From NCBI RefSeq assembly GCF_027921765.1, contig NZ_BSEJ01000004.1, positions 1 to 64,000 of the forward strand: a DNA stretch of 64,000 nt, given 5' to 3'. Positions 25,567-36,346 of the stretch are shown piece after piece (the stretch's first letter is position 1; the number at the start of each line of letters is the position of its first letter). The notes beneath the pieces were generated by a model. The model ran no database searches and was not told the DNA's origin. It saw nothing but the letters and a program-made list of their open reading frames with translations. This stretch comes from Microbacterium barkeri. Lineage in GTDB: Bacteria; Actinomycetota; Actinomycetes; Actinomycetales; Microbacteriaceae. The position numbers and the translations under genes are program-made.

Positions 25567-27165
25567 ATGACGGATGTGACGACCGCCCCCGCGCGGCGCG
25601 GCGAATCGCACGCGCGCGGCTGGCGCGGGCTCGGATGGGGCTTCGTCGTGAAGCTCGTGCTCATGGGGATCGTCAACGCGCTCGGCATCGCGGTCGCGCT
25701 GTCGGCGTGGCAGGCGGAGTCGTGGATCGTGCTCGGCGCGTCCCTCGTGCTGCTCGCGATCGCGGACGCGGTGTACTTCTCACGACGGGCTCTGCCGCTC
25801 AAGTACCTGCTGCCCGGGCTCGTGTTCCTCGCCGTCTTCCAGGTGTTCGTGCTCGGCTACACGGCCTACGTCGCGTTCACGAACTACGGCACCGGGCATG
25901 CGGGCTCGATGGAGCAGGCCGTCGACGCGGCGCTCATCCAGGACGAGCGGCGGGATCCCGATTCCCCGTCCTATCCCCTCGCGGTCGTCGAGCAGGACGG
26001 CGAGCTCGGGTTCGCGATCGTCGACGAGGACGGCGTCGTGCGGGCCGGGACCGCCGACCAGCCGCTGGAGGCCGTCGCGGGCGCACGCACCGGCGGATCA
26101 AGCGCCCCCGAGACCGTGCCGGGGTGGACGGTCGTGCCGCGCGCGGACATCCTCACCGACCCCGATCTGCAGGAGCGCGTCGCGAGCCTGCGCGTCCCCG
26201 TCTCGGACGAGGCGGAAGACGGCTCGCTCCGCACCCGCGAGGGCACGACCGGCGCGGTCTACACCTCGGGCCTCGAATGGGATGCCGCCGCGCGGACCTT
26301 CACCGACACAGAGACCGGGGTCGTCTACGCGGCGTCCGATGACGGCCGCTTCGTCGCCGAGGACGGGTCGGCTCTCCCGACCGGCTGGTACGTCAACGTC
26401 GGGTTCGACAACTTCGTGCGCGCCGTGACGGATCAGAGCCTCGCCGGGCCGCTCCTCCAGGTCGCGGCGTGGACGTTCGCGTTCGCCATTCTGACCGTGC
26501 TCACGAGCTTCGGCCTCGGGCTCCTTTTCGCTCTCATCTACAACGACTCCCGTGTCCGCGGCCGAAAGGTCCTCCGGACGCTCATGATCCTCCCGTACGC
26601 GTTCCCCGCATTCATGTCCGCGCTCCTCTGGCGAGGCATGCTGAACTCCGAGTTCGGCGTCGTCAACGACCTGCTCTTCCTCGGCGCCGACATCGCCTGG
26701 CTGGGCGATCCCCTGCTCGCCAAGGCCGCCGTCCTCTGGGTGAACCTCTGGCTCAGCTACCCCTACTGGTTCCTCGTGTGCACGGGCGCGCTCCAGGCGC
26801 TCCCCAGTGACACGCTCGAGGCCGCCACGATCGACGGGGCCGGACGCTGGCGCCGATTCCGATCCATCATCCTGCCGCAGCTGCTCGTGTCGACGGCACC
26901 GCTCGCGATCTCGTCGTTCGCGTTCAACTTCAACAACTTCACGATCATCTACATGCTCACCGAGGGCGGCCCCGCGTTCCTCGGCAACTCGGGACTGGGC
27001 GAGACCGACATCCTCATCTCCGCGATCTACCGGATCTCCGGCGTCGCGGGCGGATCAGCCGACTACGGCCTCGCGAGCGCCCTCTCGATCGTCGTGTTCA
27101 TCGTCATCGGCGTGATCTCGGCGCTCGCCTTCCGACAGACCCGCAAGCTCGAGGAGTTCCAGTGA
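25567..27165 (+). CDS. ganP: Galacto-oligosaccharide ABC transporter permease, MalF-like
   Basis: This 532-residue permease is longer than typical 300-residue CUT1 permeases. Three N-terminal membrane helices (about 25-98) are followed by a large extracytoplasmic insertion (about 100-285, with a beta-rich pattern), then the six-helix transport core. The EAA loop is EAATIDGAGRWRRFRSI at about 418-434. The layout matches MalF, whose P2 loop contacts the binding protein. The Shine-Dalgarno sequence GGAAGGAAG precedes the ATG. Its stop overlaps the GTG of the partner permease. No ATPase gene lies in the locus, so a shared MsmK-type ATPase encoded elsewhere is likely. Confidence 0.87.
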   Translation: MTDVTTAPARRGESHARGWRGLGWGFVVKLVLMGIVNALGIAVALSAWQAESWIVLGASLVLLAIADAVYFSRRALPLKYLLPGLVFLAVFQVFVLGYTAYVAFTNYGTGHAGSMEQAVDAALIQDERRDPDSPSYPLAVVEQDGELGFAIVDEDGVVRAGTADQPLEAVAGARTGGSSAPETVPGWTVVPRADILTDPDLQERVASLRVPVSDEAEDGSLRTREGTTGAVYTSGLEWDAAARTFTDTETGVVYAASDDGRFVAEDGSALPTGWYVNVGFDNFVRAVTDQSLAGPLLQVAAWTFAFAILTVLTSFGLGLLFALIYNDSRVRGRKVLRTLMILPYAFPAFMSALLWRGMLNSEFGVVNDLLFLGADIAWLGDPLLAKAAVLWVNLWLSYPYWFLVCTGALQALPSDTLEAATIDGAGRWRRFRSIILPQLLVSTAPLAISSFAFNFNNFTIIYMLTEGGPAFLGNSGLGETDILISAIYRISGVAGGSADYGLASALSIVVFIVIGVISALAFRQTRKLEEFQ

Positions 27166-28061
27166 GCACTGTCACCGAACGCATCACGTCCGCTACCCCG
27201 GGGCGTCGCACCGCACGTCGCTCCCGCTGGTGGGCCGAGGTGGGCTGGAAGTACCCGGTCGCGGCGGTCATCCTCGTCTACGCGATGTTCCCGCTGCTCT
27301 ACATCGTCTCGGCGTCGGTGAACCCGCGGGGAAGCCTCGCCGGGTCGAGCGCGCTGTTCTCGGCGGTGAGCGCCGACAACTACGCCGCGCTCGCCGAGAC
27401 GCGCTTCTGGACCTGGATGCTCAACACCCTCTACGTCGGCGGCGTCGCCGCGATCGGCGCGGTGCTCATGGGCGCAGCCGCAGCGTACGCCTTCTCGCGC
27501 TTCCGCTTCGCGGGACGGCGCGCGGGCCTCACGAGCCTCCTCATCATCCAGATGTTCCCGCAGACCGTCGCGTTCGTCGCGGTGTTCCTCCTGCTGCTCG
27601 CGCTCGGCGAGGTCGTGCCGGCCCTCGGAATCAACTCGCGCCTCGCGCTCATCTGCGTCTATCTGGGCGGCGCGCTCGGCGCGAACACCTTCCTCATGTA
27701 CGGGTTCTTCAACTCGATCCCGATCGAGCTCGACGAGTCGGCCAAGATCGACGGCGCCTCGCACGCGCAGATCTTCTGGCGCATCATCATGCCGCTCGTG
27801 ACGCCCGTGCTCGCCGTCGTCGCGCTGCTGGCCTTCATCTCGGCGTTCGGCGACTTCATCCTCGCGAAGATCGTCCTGACCAGCGAGGACAACTGGACCC
27901 TCGCCGTGGGCATGTACCAGTGGGTCTCGAACCAGCTCACGTCGCGCTGGGGCATCTTCGCCGCGGGCTCCGTGCTCGCATCGATCCCGGTCCTCGTGCT
28001 GTTCCTGTCGCTCCAGCGCTACATCGTCGGCGGCCTCACCGCGGGCTCCGTGAAGGGCTGA
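27162..28061 (+). CDS. ganQ: Galacto-oligosaccharide ABC transporter permease, MalG-like
   Basis: This 299-residue CUT1 permease has six membrane helices. The first is at about 27-48 and the EAA loop, ELDESAKIDGASHAQIFWRI, is at about 185-204. The GTG start at 27162 overlaps the stop of the MalF-like gene. It pairs with that protein to form the importer channel. A secreted galactanase gene follows after 57 bp with its own Shine-Dalgarno sequence. Confidence 0.88.
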   Translation: MSTVTERITSATPGRRTARRSRWWAEVGWKYPVAAVILVYAMFPLLYIVSASVNPRGSLAGSSALFSAVSADNYAALAETRFWTWMLNTLYVGGVAAIGAVLMGAAAAYAFSRFRFAGRRAGLTSLLIIQMFPQTVAFVAVFLLLLALGEVVPALGINSRLALICVYLGGALGANTFLMYGFFNSIPIELDESAKIDGASHAQIFWRIIMPLVTPVLAVVALLAFISAFGDFILAKIVLTSEDNWTLAVGMYQWVSNQLTSRWGIFAAGSVLASIPVLVLFLSLQRYIVGGLTAGSVKG

Positions 28062-30074
<2,013 letters not shown>

Positions 30075-30080
30075 GGCGGC

Positions 30081-30941
30081 TCAGCGCGCGGCGGCGTCCG
30101 CGTCGCCGCGCGCTGCCGCCTCGGCGAGCGCAGCGACCTGCGCCGTGAGCCGCCCGGTGCGCCAGCAGAGCACCCAGCTCACGGGCGGCGCCGATGACTC
30201 GAACGGGATCATCCTCAGGCTCGGCCGCGCGAAGTAGTCCGCCGCGTGCGCGGCCAGAGGGCAGACGCCCTCGCCCGCGGCGATCATCGTCAGGAGGTCG
30301 AGGAGCGTCGCAGCCGTGCGATCCGGCTCGCGCCGGTACGGCGCGGCGCGGCGGCCCGCGCGGAACACCGTCTCCCCTTCGAGGTCGGCCAGGGTCACGG
30401 TCTCGCGCTTCGCGAGACGGTGACGGTGCGCGACCGCGAGCACGACCGGCTCGCGCAGCACCTCCGGTCCCTCGACGAAGCCGTCCTCGTCGATGGGCCC
30501 GTTCGTGACGACCACGTCCACCTCCCCCGTGCGCAGGAGGTCGAGCGGGTCGGCGAACCCCGTCTCCCGGAACGCGAGATCGACAGCGGGGCGGCGCGCG
30601 CGGAAGCGGTCGAACACGTCCGCCGCCAGCTCGGCGACCGCCGGCGCCTCGAGTCCGACGACGAGCCTCCCGGCGACCCCGCGGCCGGCGGCCATCGCGT
30701 CTGCCACAGCGCGCTCGATGCGCTCGTGGCCTTCGCGCACCTCGGCGTGCAGTGCCGCGCCCACCGGGGTGAGCGCGACGCGCCGGCTGGTGCGCTCGAA
30801 CAGGGCGACGCCCAGCCGACGCTCGAGACCCGCGATCGTCTGACTCACCCTGGCCTGGGAGATGAGCAGGCGCTCCCCCGTCCGTCCGAAGTGGAGCTCC
30901 TCGGCGAGCGTGAGGAAGACCTCGATCTCGCGCCGTTCCAT
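30081..30941 (-). CDS. LysR-family transcriptional regulator
   Basis: This 286-residue regulator begins MERREIEVFLTLAEELHFGR, the LysR helix-turn-helix, with SQARVSQTIAGLERRLGVAL following. An effector-binding domain spans about 90-270. It is divergent from an FAD-linked oxidase gene 70 bp away, the classical LysR arrangement, so it probably controls that gene. TAACGT lies 7 bases before the ATG and there is no Shine-Dalgarno sequence. The open frame continues to 31406 but is antisense to the oxidase there. It ends only 6 bp from the galactanase gene. Confidence 0.85.
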   Translation of the reverse strand: MERREIEVFLTLAEELHFGRTGERLLISQARVSQTIAGLERRLGVALFERTSRRVALTPVGAALHAEVREGHERIERAVADAMAAGRGVAGRLVVGLEAPAVAELAADVFDRFRARRPAVDLAFRETGFADPLDLLRTGEVDVVVTNGPIDEDGFVEGPEVLREPVVLAVAHRHRLAKRETVTLADLEGETVFRAGRRAAPYRREPDRTAATLLDLLTMIAAGEGVCPLAAHAADYFARPSLRMIPFESSAPPVSWVLCWRTGRLTAQVAALAEAAARGDADAAAR

Positions 30942-30954
30942 AAGGCTCACGTTA
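30942..30954 (-). promoter_or_regulatory. Leaderless promoter of the LysR gene
   Basis: On the minus strand TAACGT (30954-30949) is followed by 7 bases and the ATG at 30941. Confidence 0.5.
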
Positions 30955-31011
30955 TCAGTCGATGCGGGATCCGTCGTTGTTCGCGGGGTCCGCCGAGCCG
31001 AGGGTGGAGTC

Positions 31012-32343
31012 ATGACCGAATTCCTCTCCCCCTCGGATCCCCGCTTCGACGCCGAGTGCGTCGGATACAACCTCTCTGTCGCCCATCGCCCCGACCTCGT
31101 CGTGCCCGCCTCGACCGTCGAGGATGCCATCGACGGCGTCCGCTTCGCGGCGGAGCGCGGTCTCGGCATCGCCGTCCAGGCGACCGGGCACGGCCCGTCG
31201 CTTCCCGCCGACGGCGGCGTGCTCATCCGCACGTCGGGCCTGGATGCCGTCGAGATCGATCCCGTCCGCCGCATCGCGCGCGTGGGAGCAGGCGTCCGCG
31301 GCGGCGACCTCGTCCGGGCGGCGGCCGCGCACGGACTGGCTCCCGTGAACGGCTCATCTCCCGAGGTGGGGGTGATCGGATACCACCTGGGCGGGGGCGT
31401 CGGCATCCTCGGCCGAACCCTCGGCTGGGCCGTCGATCACGTGCGGGCGCTGGACGTCGTCACGGCCGACGGCGCTGTGCGCCGTGCGAGCGCGACCGAG
31501 GAACCCGAGCTGTTCTGGGCGCTGCGGGGCGCGGGACGCGGGACCCTCGGCGTCGTGGTCGGCATGGAGGTCGCGCTGCATCCGATCAGCCGGCTGTACG
31601 GCGGCGGGATGCACTTCGCCGCCGAGGACGTCGAGCGCGCGCTGCGGGCGTGGGCGCAGTGGACGCAGACTGTTCCGGAGGCCATGGGAACCTCCGCGCT
31701 CCTGATCCGGATGCCCGACCTGCCGCAGCTCCCCGACGCCCTGCGCGGCCGCTCGGTCCTGCACCTCCGCTTCGCGTTCACCGGGAGCGCCGAAGAAGGC
31801 GCGCGACTCATCCAGCCTTTCCGCGACCTGGACCCGGCGACGGACACGGTGGCCGAGATGCCGTACGCCGAGGTCGGGTCCATCCACGCCGAGCCGACCG
31901 CTCCGGTCCCCTTCCACGGCCGCAACACCGTGCTCGCCTCGCTCGATCCGGCCGCCATCAGCACGCTCCTGCGGCACGCCGGGCCCGAGGCGGCCGCCCC
32001 GTACCTCGTCGAGCTCCGGCTCCTGGGCGGCGCCCTCGCTCGGCCCGCCGCCGTGCCGAGCGCGATCGGGAGGCGAGACGGCGCGTTCGTCCTGTATGCG
32101 GGCGGTGCGGCACACGGCGATGACGCGCCCGCCCTCAGGTCCGCGCTCGCCGGACTCATCGGCGACATGTCGCCATGGAGCACGGGCGGCGTGCTCGCCA
32201 GCTTCCTCTCAGGCCCGGCGGTGACGCGCGCCGAGCTCGCGACGGCCTACCTGCCGGAGGACACCGCGCGCGTGGAGCGGATCAAGCGGGCAGTCGACCC
32301 GCACGACCTGTTCCGCGCGCACCACGGGCGCGCGGACGGCTGA
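31012..32343 (+). CDS. FAD-binding oxidoreductase (berberine-bridge-enzyme-like, PCMH type)
   Basis: This 443-residue flavoprotein has an N-terminal FAD-binding PCMH domain. It contains AVQATGHGPSLPADGGVLI, where the His of TGHG is the usual covalent FAD attachment site, and SSPEVGVIGYHLGGGVGILG; the second, cysteine attachment site of bicovalent members is replaced by Ser. The C-terminal berberine-bridge element DPHDLFRAHHG closes the fold. Such enzymes oxidise sugars, alcohols or secondary metabolites; the substrate is unknown. The ATG at 31012 has GGAG close upstream. The LysR gene is divergent. Confidence 0.86.
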   Translation: MTEFLSPSDPRFDAECVGYNLSVAHRPDLVVPASTVEDAIDGVRFAAERGLGIAVQATGHGPSLPADGGVLIRTSGLDAVEIDPVRRIARVGAGVRGGDLVRAAAAHGLAPVNGSSPEVGVIGYHLGGGVGILGRTLGWAVDHVRALDVVTADGAVRRASATEEPELFWALRGAGRGTLGVVVGMEVALHPISRLYGGGMHFAAEDVERALRAWAQWTQTVPEAMGTSALLIRMPDLPQLPDALRGRSVLHLRFAFTGSAEEGARLIQPFRDLDPATDTVAEMPYAEVGSIHAEPTAPVPFHGRNTVLASLDPAAISTLLRHAGPEAAAPYLVELRLLGGALARPAAVPSAIGRRDGAFVLYAGGAAHGDDAPALRSALAGLIGDMSPWSTGGVLASFLSGPAVTRAELATAYLPEDTARVERIKRAVDPHDLFRAHHGRADG

Positions 32344-32358
32344 GCCCGCGGGCGCGCG

Positions 32359-33174
32359 TCAGCGCGCCGCGAGCGCGGCCTGATACAGCTCGCGCGATGA
32401 GCGCCCGGTCGCTGCGGCGACCTCGGCGGCCGCCTCCTTGAGGCGGCCGCCGTCGGCGACGAGCGCGAGGACCTGGGCGACCGCGTCCTCGAGGGGCGTC
32501 TCGCGCCGCTCCGACCCGGCCACGACGATCGCGAGCTCGCCGCGCACACCGGCCTCGGCCCATCCGACGAGCTCGTCGAGCGTGCCGCGCGCGACCTCCT
32601 CGTGCAGCTTGGTGAGCTCTCGCGCGACGACCGCCCTGCGGTCGCCGCCGAACGCGGCAGCCATGTCGGCGAGCGTCTGCGTGACGCGCGTGGGCGCCTC
32701 GAAGAACACCATCGTGCGCGGCTCGGCCGCGAGCGCCGCGAGGGCGCGACGGCGGTCACCGGGCTTGCGCGCGGGGAAGCCCTCGAAGGTGAAGCGATCG
32801 GTCGGGAGACCGGACACCGCGAGGGCCGTGAGCACGGCCGACGGGCCCGGAACGACCGTGACGTCGACTCCCGCAGCGGCCGCGGTCTGCACGAGCCCGT
32901 AACCCGGGTCGCTCACGGTCGGCATGCCCGCATCGGTCAGCACGACGAGATCCTCACCGCGCGCGAGCTCCACGAGCTCGGCCGCCTTCTGCCTCTCGTT
33001 GTGGTCGTGCAGGGCGATGAGCCGCGGGCGGTTCGCGATGCCCAGCCCGGCGAGAAGGCGCTGCGTCGTGCGCGTGTCCTCGGCGGCCACGACGGGCGCC
33101 TGCTCGAGCAGCTCGACGAGGCGGCGCGACGCGTCGCCGAGATTGCCGATGGGCGTCGCGGCGAGGATGATCAC
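32359..33174 (-). CDS. rsmI: 16S rRNA (cytidine1402-2'-O)-methyltransferase
   Basis: This 271-residue tetrapyrrole-methylase-fold enzyme methylates the 2'-OH of C1402 in the ribosomal P site. It starts MIILAATPIGNLGDASRR and contains VVAAEDTRTTQRLL, LTDAGMPTVSDPG and VVPGPSAVLTAL, all RsmI signatures. The GTG at 33174 overlaps the stop of the DUF4407 gene, and a TAGGCT box lies 6 bases upstream within that gene's end. It could be both coupled and independently transcribed as a leaderless mRNA. A protein O-mannosyltransferase gene lies close by, a neighbourhood common in actinobacteria. Confidence 0.93.
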   Translation of the reverse strand: MIILAATPIGNLGDASRRLVELLEQAPVVAAEDTRTTQRLLAGLGIANRPRLIALHDHNERQKAAELVELARGEDLVVLTDAGMPTVSDPGYGLVQTAAAAGVDVTVVPGPSAVLTALAVSGLPTDRFTFEGFPARKPGDRRRALAALAAEPRTMVFFEAPTRVTQTLADMAAAFGGDRRAVVARELTKLHEEVARGTLDELVGWAEAGVRGELAIVVAGSERRETPLEDAVAQVLALVADGGRLKEAAAEVAAATGRSSRELYQAALAAR

Positions 33175-34628
33175 CCCGCCAGCCTAGGCGCCGAGATGAT
33201 GTCGGCGCGGTCGCGGAACCCGTCCGCGTTCACGCGCTCCTCCGCGACCTGCTTGCGCACGGCGGCCGCCTTCTCGTACAGCGAGGGATCGCCGAAGCTC
33301 GTCAGCACCTTCACGAGCACGGGGAGGAGCTCGATCATGAGGAAGAGCGCGGCGATGAGGAGATGCGCCCACCAGATCGCCGGCTCCTTCTCCGCGAGCC
33401 GGTTCAGCCCGCTGATCTGGCTGAGGAGCCCGATCGCGCCGGCGTTCGTCTCGGCGACGGATGCCGCCCGCGCGTTGTACGCGGCGAGCGCCGCGTCGTA
33501 CTCCTGCTGCGCCGCGGGCAGCTGGTCCTCTGCCGCCTGGCGGTTCGCGGCCTCGGATGCCGCGGCGTTCTCGCCCGCAGCAGTCTCGGCCGCCGCGAGG
33601 GCCTCGTTCGCCTCGCGCAGCTGGGCGGCGAGGTCGTCATAGGTCGCCTGAGCCGCCGCGAGCTGGTCCTGGGCGGCATCGGAGCTCGCGCCCTCCCCCT
33701 GCACGCCCGTGCAGCCGGCGACCTCGCCCGCTCCTGTGCCGTCGAGCTCGCACTGGTAGAGCGCGCGCGCCTCATCGATCACGGTCTGCTGCGCCGCGAG
33801 CTTCTCGGTGAGGTCGTCGACCGTCGCCTGCGCGGCGGCCTGCGTCGCAGAGGCCGAGTCGGTGCCCGCGACGATGCCCGTCGCGGCCTGGTTCTGCAGC
33901 TCGCCCAGGCGCGCGGTCGCGGCGTCGAGCGCCTGCTTCTCGGGCCCGGAGTCGAGGGCCGCCTGGTCCTCCTGCGACTGCACGATGTTCGTCGAGGCGA
34001 CCTCCTGCGCGATGTCGTTGCGGAAGGCCTGCAGCACGACGGGCTCCGCGACGACGACGCCGATGAGGAGCGCCATGATGACACGCGGCAGCGCGAGCCC
34101 GACGAGGCGCGCGATGCTGCGGGTCGCGGTCATCGTCGACGTGAGGAACCGGTCGAGGTTGAAGATGATGCCCGCCCAGACGATCGCGAGCGGCACCGCG
34201 AGCCACACCGAGACCTGCACGCCGGTCGTGAGGGCGAAGAGCATCGACAGGGCGGACACGAGCGCGGTGCCGAGCAGCACGAAGAACATCTGCACGAACC
34301 GGGGCGTCTCGGTCGGGACGGTGTCGAGCACGTGCCCGTCCGCGCCGCCGAGGATCGCGAGCATGCGCAGACGCGAGCCGGGCGTGCGCGGCGGACGCGC
34401 CGCGCGACGTCGCGGAGCGCGCGGCGTCGGCTCGGGCTCGGCAGACGCCTCAGCGGGGCGCTCGTCGACCTCGATCGGCTCGGTCGGGGCGGCGGCGGTC
34501 TCGGGGAAGAACTCCCGTTCGAGGTACAGGGCTTCCTCGTCGGGAACGGCGCCGTTCGGGTCGTCGTCGGGGAGGATGATCCGCCCCTGCGAGTCGTAGC
34601 GTCCCGGGCGATGCGCGGAGTAGGACAT
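33171..34628 (-). CDS. DUF4407 domain-containing membrane protein
   Basis: This 485-residue protein has a disordered, Pro/Glu-rich N-terminus (about 1-85) and membrane helices at about 108-132, 137-158 and 170-195. A long Ala/Gln/Glu-rich coiled coil lies at about 210-400, with a pair of Cys (CELDG ... GCTGVQG) that could form a disulphide. Another membrane helix lies at about 420-445, followed by a cytoplasmic tail. The DUF4407 fold is recognised from FNLDRFLTSTM and the coiled-coil-between-helices layout; function is unknown. It precedes and overlaps rsmI and is divergent from the O-mannosyltransferase gene. Confidence 0.78.
   Translation of the reverse strand: MSYSAHRPGRYDSQGRIILPDDDPNGAVPDEEALYLEREFFPETAAAPTEPIEVDERPAEASAEPEPTPRAPRRRAARPPRTPGSRLRMLAILGGADGHVLDTVPTETPRFVQMFFVLLGTALVSALSMLFALTTGVQVSVWLAVPLAIVWAGIIFNLDRFLTSTMTATRSIARLVGLALPRVIMALLIGVVVAEPVVLQAFRNDIAQEVASTNIVQSQEDQAALDSGPEKQALDAATARLGELQNQAATGIVAGTDSASATQAAAQATVDDLTEKLAAQQTVIDEARALYQCELDGTGAGEVAGCTGVQGEGASSDAAQDQLAAAQATYDDLAAQLREANEALAAAETAAGENAAASEAANRQAAEDQLPAAQQEYDAALAAYNARAASVAETNAGAIGLLSQISGLNRLAEKEPAIWWAHLLIAALFLMIELLPVLVKVLTSFGDPSLYEKAAAVRKQVAEERVNADGFRDRADIISAPRLAG
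33175..33186 (-). promoter_or_regulatory. Leaderless promoter of rsmI inside the end of the DUF4407 gene
   Basis: On the minus strand TAGGCT (33186-33181) is followed by 6 bases and the rsmI GTG. Confidence 0.45.
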
Positions 34629-34640
34629 CCCGTCAACATA
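34629..34640 (-). promoter_or_regulatory. Leaderless promoter of the DUF4407 gene
   Basis: On the minus strand TATGTT (34640-34635) is followed by GACGGG and the ATG at 34628. Confidence 0.5.
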
Positions 34641-34729
34641 CGAAGCCCGCCTGGGTGAGCGTTGTCAGGACCCTTGGAGCGGACCCGGCCGGAGAGTCGC
34701 CCGCCCCCGGGCGCCTCGCGCCCGCGCAC

Positions 34730-34741
34730 TACGCTGGAGCC
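34730..34741 (+). promoter_or_regulatory. Leaderless promoter of the O-mannosyltransferase gene
   Basis: TACGCT (34730-34735) is followed by GGAGCC and the GTG at 34742. GGAG here is too close to act as a normal ribosome-binding site. Confidence 0.5.
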
Positions 34742-36289
34742 GTGACGCACGCGCTGCCCGAGGCATCCCCCCGCGACAGAGCCCTCACGGCCATCCGCCA
34801 GCACGCGGGCTGGCTGGTGCCCTCGGCTCTCACGCTGCTCGCGGGCCTCGTGCGCATCGTCGGACTCGGCCATCCCCACGAGCTCGTCTTCGACGAGACC
34901 TACTACGTCAAGGACGCCTGGACGCTTCTGCATCTCGGCTACGAGGGCACGTGGCCCGAGGGCGCGAACGAGAGCTTCCTCGCGGGCGACACCGACGTGT
35001 ACTCGGCGGACGCCTCCTTCGTCGTGCACCCGCCCCTGGGCAAGTGGATCATCGCACTGGGGCTCGCGGTCTTCGGCGCCGACTCGGGGTGGGGCTGGCG
35101 GATCTCGACCGCCGTCGTCGGCACCCTCCTCGTGCCGCTGCTCTCCCTCGTCGCGCGCCGTCTCACCGGCTCGATCGCGGTCGCGGGCGTCGCGGGGCTC
35201 CTGCTCGCCATCGACCCGCTCGCGGTCGCGATGAGCAGGGTCGCGCTGCTCGACGGCATCCTCGCGCTCTTCGTGCTCCTGGGCTTCTCGTTCCTGCTGC
35301 GCGATGTGCAGGAGACGCGCGATCGCGTCCTCCGCGATCAGACAGCGGCGTGGGGGCCCGTCGTCTGGGCGCGCCCCTGGCTCCTCGCCGCGGGCGCCGC
35401 GTTCGGCGCCGCGACCGCCGTCAAGTGGTCGGGCATGTACGTCATCGCGGGCGTCGGGATCGGACTCGTCGTCCTCGACGCGCTCTGGCGCCGCCGCGCG
35501 GGCGTCCGCGAGTGGTACTTCTCCGCGATCCTCCGCCAGGGCCCCGTCACCTTCCTGCTGCTCGTGCCGGCCGCCGCCGTGGTGTACCTGCTCTCGTGGA
35601 GCGGGTGGCTCGTCACAACCGGCGGGTACGACCGCGCGAGCGACGCGAACCCGCTGGTCGCCCTGTGGAACTACCATCAGGCGGTCTACGGGTTCCACGT
35701 GGGGCTCAGCGCGAGCCATCCGTACGCGAGCCCCGCGTGGCAGTGGCCGCTCCTTCTCCGCCCGACCGCGATGTGGCTGACGCGCCCCGAGGTCGGCACG
35801 ACGACCTGCGCGTGGTCGACCGACTGCATCGGCGTGATCGGGAGCATCCCGAACCCCGTCGTCTGGTACGCGGGGATCGCGGCCGCCCTCTTCCTCGTCT
35901 GGCTGCTCATCCGCACCCGCGACGCCCGATTCGGCTTCCCGCTCGCGGGGATCGCCGTGACCTACCTGCCCTGGCTGCTCTACCCCGAGCGCACGGTGTT
36001 CCAGTTCTACACGGTCGTCATGCTGCCGTTCGTCGTGCTCGGACTCGCGGTCGCGCTGCAGCATCTGACCCGCTCGCGGCAGCCCGACCTGCTCCCGTTC
36101 CCGACGGATGCCGAGGTCGCCTTCGCGACGGAGGCCGCCGATCGCGAGCGGCGCGCGTGGCGCATCGCGGCAGCCGTCTTCCTCGCGGTGGCCGTCGTCG
36201 TGGGCGCGTTCTACCTTCCGCTCGCGCTCGGGATCGTCGAGCCGTTCCCGCTCTGGCAGCTGCACAACTGGCTGCCCAGCTGGGTCTGA
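34742..36289 (+). CDS. pmt: Dolichyl-phosphate-mannose-type protein O-mannosyltransferase
   Basis: This 515-residue GT39 membrane enzyme has about ten to eleven helices. It transfers mannose from polyprenyl-phosphate-mannose to Ser/Thr of exported proteins, as in Mycobacterium and Corynebacterium Pmt. The catalytic Asp-Glu pair is in ELVFDETYYVKDAW (about residues 41-54), and the first extracytoplasmic loop HPPLGKWIIALGL follows. A large extracytoplasmic segment has two Cys in TTTCAWSTDCIG. The GTG at 34742 was chosen because the longer frame adds non-homologous sequence. It is divergent from the DUF4407-rsmI pair. A 44-bp palindromic terminator follows. Confidence 0.92.
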   Translation: MTHALPEASPRDRALTAIRQHAGWLVPSALTLLAGLVRIVGLGHPHELVFDETYYVKDAWTLLHLGYEGTWPEGANESFLAGDTDVYSADASFVVHPPLGKWIIALGLAVFGADSGWGWRISTAVVGTLLVPLLSLVARRLTGSIAVAGVAGLLLAIDPLAVAMSRVALLDGILALFVLLGFSFLLRDVQETRDRVLRDQTAAWGPVVWARPWLLAAGAAFGAATAVKWSGMYVIAGVGIGLVVLDALWRRRAGVREWYFSAILRQGPVTFLLLVPAAAVVYLLSWSGWLVTTGGYDRASDANPLVALWNYHQAVYGFHVGLSASHPYASPAWQWPLLLRPTAMWLTRPEVGTTTCAWSTDCIGVIGSIPNPVVWYAGIAAALFLVWLLIRTRDARFGFPLAGIAVTYLPWLLYPERTVFQFYTVVMLPFVVLGLAVALQHLTRSRQPDLLPFPTDAEVAFATEAADRERRAWRIAAAVFLAVAVVVGAFYLPLALGIVEPFPLWQLHNWLPSWV

Positions 36290-36295
36290 TCCCGC

Positions 36296-36339
36296 ATGCG
36301 CGAGACCCCCGGAGCGCGCGCTCCGGGGGTCTCGCGCAT
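36296..36339. terminator. Long perfect palindrome between pmt and the GH1 gene
   Basis: Two 22-base arms are exact inverted copies (left arm 36296-36317, right arm 36318-36339; core ACCCCCGGAGC / GCTCCGGGGGT). It lies between two convergent genes and can terminate both. Confidence 0.85.
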
Positions 36340-36346
36340 CACGCGC

